Under the pieces are notes generated by a model, which saw only the letters and a program-made list of their open reading frames with translations, was not told the DNA's origin and made no database searches. Below, in pieces: positions 59,296-64,000 of a stretch of 64,000 nt of DNA (its first letter is position 1; each line of letters starts with the position of its first letter). Source of the DNA: Gloeopeniophorella convolvens (taxonomy: Eukaryota > Basidiomycota > Agaricomycetes > Russulales); assembly GCA_022496205.1 (NCBI GenBank), contig WTXD01000029.1, forward strand, positions 248,001 through 312,000, read 5' to 3'. The position numbers and the translations under genes were made by a program.

Positions 59296-60831
59296 AATCC
59301 ATAATGTACGCAGCATCTAGCTACCGCATTTGATCAGGAACACATATATCAATACCTCACCTCACTGTTGCGTGCTAGCCTGCTCTGTCGGACCTTCATG
59401 GATGCGCGTTTCTGACCGAGTCGAGTTTTCTACCTCCCCTCACGACAATTAACACACCCAGCCATATCAAAATTCCTACATACATACGTGGCAAGCGCGA
59501 CAGAGAAAGGATTCTTGAAGAGAGCCGTAGGCGGAAAGGCCGACGAGGGGCGGGAGTGGACACGGGAACCCCATACTCAGCGTATCAACGGCGCGCGCGC
59601 TCACGCTGGCGCATTCCAAGTTAGCGGCAACGCTAACTCCGAAGGCGGGGATGTGGATATGGATGAGCATCGTGGTGGAGGAGTAGGCTCGGCCGGAGGC
59701 TGAGTCATACAGCTTACGTATCCGGCTGTCCGCAGGACTCCGCTGTTTCGACACCTCGAAGGACCTCTTTTTATGATCCTCAGGCTGTACCAGCAAGCTC
59801 GCGACATGCGGCTGCCACCAATCGAAGGCTACTTCTCAAACAACTTGGACGGCTTCTTCCCTTGATCAGTTGCTTGGAAGACGCAGGCAGATGACCGGTG
59901 ACCCGGCGGGGCAGAGCAGTACTTTTTTTTCTTCTCATAGGAGCAGTCATGCGCAGCGCACATCTCTCATAGACGGCAACGAGTGGTGGTCACCTGTCAT
60001 TTCGGTCACTATTTTTTACCGCTGCTTTATTCTTTCGTGACGCACTACGTCGGATGGCACAAAGCTGCGATCCTAGTGCTGGCATTCAACCCTTCTGCTG
60101 TGCGGCGCCAGACGGTCAACGCCTACCAAGGGGTCCCTCAAGCTACCTTGTCTTTATTGCTGTGCCGATACGAAGTAGGCGGTACCCCGAAGAACCATCG
60201 GGGAATCTCTCGTCATCCAATAGAGACCAGCCTTGCTAGTTCTGTTTTCTCTGGCGTCATCATACAACCAATTTTGGGTTGACACACAGGAGCCGTTCCC
60301 CGCTTGATTTCCGTCCACCCATATCGCGGACGGCGCAGTTGCTTACTGGTCCTTAGTCACTGCCCGCCCTGGACTAGAGCCACAGCCTTAGGTTCCTCCG
60401 ATACCGCCATTGTAGACTGCGTTCAGCTACACCCTCTTGCGGCGTTACTTCTTGACCCTCATACACGTATCCTAGGGTCACATCCAGGAGCTGTGCCCTT
60501 CCTGTCTGGGGGAGAGCAGATCGGTTAAAAGGCCCCAGGGTTGGGAGGAAGTCTTCTGAGCCCGGGCGCGCTTCGCACTGTTGTGTGATCCTCAAAACCC
60601 TACGATTCGTAGCAGCACGTCAGCTTCCCTAGCCATCCTCCAAAGCTCCAGACACCAACCACAGCAAATCTTGCCTACTGTGGCAGGTATGGACACCTCC
60701 AACTGCGTATTCGTAAAAGTGATTGATCAGTCAGTCAGTAATACACCGATTCCATTCGAGTGGTCGCAATCAATATCATCCACCACCACTACTGTGATCC
60801 CATTACCCCCGCACTCGACCTTTTTCTTGTA
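59296..60831. other. intergenic, no gene recognised
   Basis: About 1.5 kb between the two coiled-coil genes. Short frames exist, but none begins with ATG and reads into a recognisable protein. Confidence 0.45.
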
Positions 60832-62346
60832 ATGTCGTTACCGAAGGCACGGTCCGCACCCCCCTCGCCCATTCTAGGCGGCGGACGCCGGATCGAAGAG
60901 GACCCGCGATGGGTGGAAAGCACGAAAGCAGAAATCAAACGTAGCTTCCACGATGCAGTTGACAGCGCCATCTCGTTGCGTGACATCATCTTCGAAGCTC
61001 TGCCACCGGACGGCATCCGCAGACGTACGGAGAAACACTTCCAGAGGATCATGAGCAAGCTCACAGCGCTAGCGAGGGAGGAACTTGATCGTCGAGCAGA
61101 TCGGGTCAACCTGAAGCGGCGCATAGCTACCGGCATGGGCACTTCCGGGCCAGGTGACTCTCGGCATGGGCAGCCCATCGCTCCCCGCATCTACGATGCC
61201 GAGAGAGAATACTGGCAAGAGCCAGCCCCCGGCAGGCATCCCTACGGCTATAAGGGTGGAGAATGGGTCGAATCATCGCCTCCCCTCGCTCCTGCAGGTA
61301 CAACGCCGTACGCGACTCCTGGGAGTAGCCCTCAAAGCCCCAGCCTCCTGAGCCCCTTCTGGACCGCCCAACAGGCGAACCTCGGACGGAAGCCCGAACC
61401 CGGACCCGCAGCAACCTCGCATCACCAGCGCTCGAAGAGTGCAGACAACCCCAAGGCCGACGCCGACGCGGCTCTTCACCCTACCAGGCCCCCAGCGCGC
61501 ACCCCTGGCGGTAGCGATCCCGACTGGGTAAACATCACCGCTCGTGGGCGTTTGCCAGCCTCCGCAGACCCGCCAAGCTACCCTCCTGTCGCGCCGCGCC
61601 TTGCGACGTCCCTAAGTCCCAACCGTGCCGTCCCCAGCGCGCAGCGTTCGCCAAAGGACGTCCCGCAGGAGATACGGGCGGCTCAGCGAGCTCCGGCCAA
61701 TTATGGAGCGCGAGGATACCAGACGAACCGGACGAACTGGCCGGCCGAGTCCAATGCCAACTGGGCCCGCTATGACGAAGATACCCCGGCGCGTCTATCA
61801 CCAATCCACTTCGACCTCTTCGACGACCTGGACGACGTCTATGGCGAGCCACGTGACGGGCGGAGCCCCTACAGCACACCTCGTACGCGCGGGGCGAATC
61901 TCGAGCGGTCTCCCGTTGACCGCGAATCCGAAAGACGTCGCGACGAGGCGGAGCGCAGGGAAGAGGAGGCAATCAAGAAGGAGGCTGAACTCCGCCGACT
62001 CGAGGAGCAGGTACACCAAATCTTGGAAGAAGCTATCCGCATGCAGGAAGAATCCAAACGCAAGCAAGAAGAGATCGAGAGGAAGGAGGCTGAACTCATG
62101 GAAATGGCGGCCAACCTCGATACAGAGCAACGACTCGGAGCGCGGGAGGTCCGTCGTGCTGGTCTCAAGGCGGAAGAGGCTGCCCGCGAAACTCTTGCGG
62201 CGGCTGGGAAACTGGCCACACCATACAGCCGTACCGTGCCCTTGCCACTCACGCGGCAGCAGCCGGTGTCTGGAGAACGAGGCCAACGACAGGATCAACG
62301 AGCCGGAGGTGTATACTGGTACCCCGCGGGGGATCAAGTGCGCTGA
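60832..62346 (+). CDS. second intronless coiled-coil protein, function unknown
   Basis: An unspliced frame of 504 residues; the open frame extends upstream, but this is the first ATG. The N-terminal ~100 residues are ordered and mostly helical, with DPRWVESTKAEIKRSFHDAV, DIIFEALPPDG and FQRIMSKLTALAREEL. A long Pro/Ser/Arg-rich disordered middle follows. Residues ~365-460 form a charged coiled coil (e.g. REEEAIKKEAELRRLEEQV). The end is basic and Gln-rich. Like the gene at 57193 it has a disordered centre, a coiled coil of Glu/Arg/Lys heptads and no introns, but the N-termini do not clearly align. No family recognised. Confidence 0.78.
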   Translation: MSLPKARSAPPSPILGGGRRIEEDPRWVESTKAEIKRSFHDAVDSAISLRDIIFEALPPDGIRRRTEKHFQRIMSKLTALAREELDRRADRVNLKRRIATGMGTSGPGDSRHGQPIAPRIYDAEREYWQEPAPGRHPYGYKGGEWVESSPPLAPAGTTPYATPGSSPQSPSLLSPFWTAQQANLGRKPEPGPAATSHHQRSKSADNPKADADAALHPTRPPARTPGGSDPDWVNITARGRLPASADPPSYPPVAPRLATSLSPNRAVPSAQRSPKDVPQEIRAAQRAPANYGARGYQTNRTNWPAESNANWARYDEDTPARLSPIHFDLFDDLDDVYGEPRDGRSPYSTPRTRGANLERSPVDRESERRRDEAERREEEAIKKEAELRRLEEQVHQILEEAIRMQEESKRKQEEIERKEAELMEMAANLDTEQRLGAREVRRAGLKAEEAARETLAAAGKLATPYSRTVPLPLTRQQPVSGERGQRQDQRAGGVYWYPAGDQVR

Positions 62347-62528
62347 TACACTGACGGGGCCATGCACAGCGGTGACGCCCTATAGCGTCGGGAATGGGGA
62401 CGATTTCATTGGCAGAGGGACATGACCACTCGGGATAGCAAAGGCAGTGCGGACTGTTTAAGGGCGTCATTCGACGGCTCCAAGAGCAAGGGATTGTAAG
62501 ATTGTGGATACGGTGATATGGTTCGTGG

Positions 62529-62795
62529 ATGCCTAACGATCCTATGTATTATAACGCAGCGTTGTTCTATGGCAGTGGCGAAGGCGTGCTACCCTTCGGG
62601 AAACGAACTGTGCCTCGAACAAAGACAATGCTAACGCGCTTGGACCGGGAGGCCGACTGGCTCCAGCAACGTCGACGAGACCCGTCTATCATCGGCACTA
62701 TAGTGAGGAATTCCAACAGAGGGAAGGTTGATAGCCTCAGGCCGAGATCGAGAACTCAAGTTCAAGGACTCGGCGATGGCTATGGCGTATATTGA
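62529..62795 (+). CDS. small hypothetical ORF
   Basis: An ATG-started frame of 88 residues with balanced composition (MPNDPMYYNAALFYGSGEG near the start, LTRLDREADWLQQRRRDPS in the centre). It follows the coiled-coil gene by 182 bp on the same strand. It could be an independent small gene, an exon of something larger, or chance. No motif. Confidence 0.25.
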   Translation: MPNDPMYYNAALFYGSGEGVLPFGKRTVPRTKTMLTRLDREADWLQQRRRDPSIIGTIVRNSNRGKVDSLRPRSRTQVQGLGDGYGVY

Positions 62796-63362
62796 CTAAG
62801 ACGAGTCACTTCGATGATCCATACCAGCACGCCTACCCTGTCCACAAAGCTGCGCTGTCACTTGTCAACACCGCGGCATTGCGATTAACATTATTCCGAT
62901 ACAGCTTCGTATATTAGAGTACGTGACCAGGATTGATCGATTACATGGCTCGAAGGTGAGAGGAGAAAGCAAGGCGCAGGTGAAGCCTGCAAGCGGCAAA
63001 ACGAGGAGCCGGCCCGAGCGTGACAGAGTTGAAATGCTGTTGAAATGGCTCGCTGCGTGCCTTGATCCCGTCGATTCTCCAGCGGCGCCAGCTGAACGTG
63101 TCCGCGGCTCGTTCTCCATGCTGCCACCACGACCCCACCACCTTTCACCGCCTGGCTTTTCTGGAATATCTGCTACCCCGCGCTGTCAACACTAGTGGTC
63201 CGTAGTGATGTATATCCTCCCTTCACCAGCGGCCATCGCCTCGAGGTTGAACACGCCCATATCGCATACAAAAGGCCAACACAGCACGGAACATGCGACC
63301 TTTCTCTAGGTCCCCTCATCTTACCATATTACTTCGCCCAGCTCCCGCTGTATCTTCCATCA
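62796..63362. other. intergenic, no gene supported
   Basis: About 570 bp. The open frame just upstream of the last gene could contain further 5' exon sequence, but codon use is poor and no start is favoured. Confidence 0.35.
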
Positions 63363-64000
63363 ATGGTCGTTTTTTCTATGGTCAACACATGGGGCAATGG
63401 TGGCTATTTCATATCATCCGGAATCTCTACGGGATGGTGTGTCTACATCGATAGTCTGGATAGCGCACAGAACTTAAGTCAAACCAAGGCGGAACCTTCC
63501 TTTTGACTTGGAGAAGGTGGTGGAGGATGCGCTCGACAAAGGCGAAGAAATTCAGGCCATATCTTTAGGGCCTGACGGCGACTGGTTCCTGCGGACCAAC
63601 ATGCGAGTTGCGCACTGGTATGGTACGCTTCTTTTCTTCCTTCATCTCATCATTCCCTATTGCTGACTCCAGAGCAATGATACAGCGCAAATCAAGGCCG
63701 GTGGTCAAGCAGGCCAGATCTCTAACGTCAGGATCTTTCAACGGCTTGCGCGGTCCGATGGGCTCGACCTGACGGGATTCGTCATGCAATTTTTCACATT
63801 CGTGCCGGACCATACTGGCTATGTTACTGTGCTACACGATACGAAAAACCTACTCACGCGATGCGCTTGGCGCAACGTCCCGCCCGCGCTCGACAGCTTC
63901 CTCGAGCGCGAAGGTCATCAGGGCGTTCACCACGTAGCTGTCGGTGTCAGGGGGTCGTACGTGGTTATACTGAACAGTGGGAAGGTGTGCTGGCACGGTG
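63363..64000 (+). CDS. partial protein with repeated Trp-Arg-Asn-x-Pro motif, runs off the window
   Basis: Three exons are visible (63363-63436, 63489-63622, 63686 to the edge). The first splice restores GISTGWRNLPFDLEKVVEDAL, and after the second the protein has CAWRNVPPALDSFLEREG. Each motif is followed by a similar unit: AISLGPDGDWFLRTN and VAVGVRGSYVVILNSG. So there are at least two copies of a ~50-100 residue repeat, W-R-N-x-P-x-x-L/D followed by G-x-W/Y-x-V/L, perhaps blades or sheets of a larger repeat protein known in Agaricomycetes but not characterised. The start is uncertain: two in-frame ATGs and possible missing upstream exons. Function unknown. Confidence 0.6.

Noticed and set aside
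59488..59703. 71-codon plus-strand frame between the coiled-coil genes
   Set aside because: It has no ATG start and low-complexity composition.

Overview
This window is nuclear DNA of a filamentous basidiomycete, most likely a wood-decay Agaricomycete (Polyporales-like). The reasons are dense genes on both strands split by many 45-70 bp GT-AG introns, high GC in coding DNA, and a white-rot style gene set: a CBM1-linked GH5 endoglucanase, a GH1 beta-glucosidase, a GH18 chitinase and a basidiomycete-type P450. No viral, plasmid, CRISPR or rRNA features were seen, and no intact transposon was recognised. I rebuilt exon joins by hand: each was accepted only when GT/GC-AG borders, reading phase and family alignment agreed, so coordinates are models without transcript support.

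Left third (1-15.6 kb) is gene-poor. It holds a partial gene at the edge, a basic nuclear-looking protein (439-1652, -), a decayed P450 relic (~3.04-3.44 kb), an intact 12-exon P450 (5867-7966, -) and LIS1/PAC1 (11194-13006, +). Between them lie stretches of 2-4 kb with no gene I can support.

Middle (15.6-46 kb) is compact. In order: a C2H2-finger/RING protein, SWC5/BCNT, GH18 chitinase, FAP7/AK6, then SEH1 and CIA1 head to head. A GH1 and a GH5-CBM1 gene follow tail to tail, which are complementary steps of cellulose breakdown. Three copies of a small Rossmann-fold family come next, with HIS5 (histidine synthesis) between the second and third. DCP1 (mRNA decapping), an uncharacterised gene, PRP3 (spliceosome) and mitochondrial uL16m follow; the last two share a ~100 bp divergent promoter. 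The segment closes with a GC-rich coiled-coil protein with an NFKBIL1-like C-terminus.

Right third (46-64 kb) has an uncharacterised intronless gene, PEX13, and a tandem array of three single-pass membrane proteins built from Asn-Ser/Gly-Pro beta-solenoid-like repeats. The middle copy has an in-frame stop. Then come PMP3, two large intronless coiled-coil proteins of unknown function, and a partial gene with a repeated Trp-Arg-Asn-x-Pro motif at the edge.

Most points of interest are in gene architecture rather than a single new system: the two tandem families with frozen exon sizes, the nonsense codon in one copy, a zinc-finger gene whose introns repeatedly fall just before a finger histidine, two GC-AG introns with the same donor in one gene, and 10-11 nt microexons.
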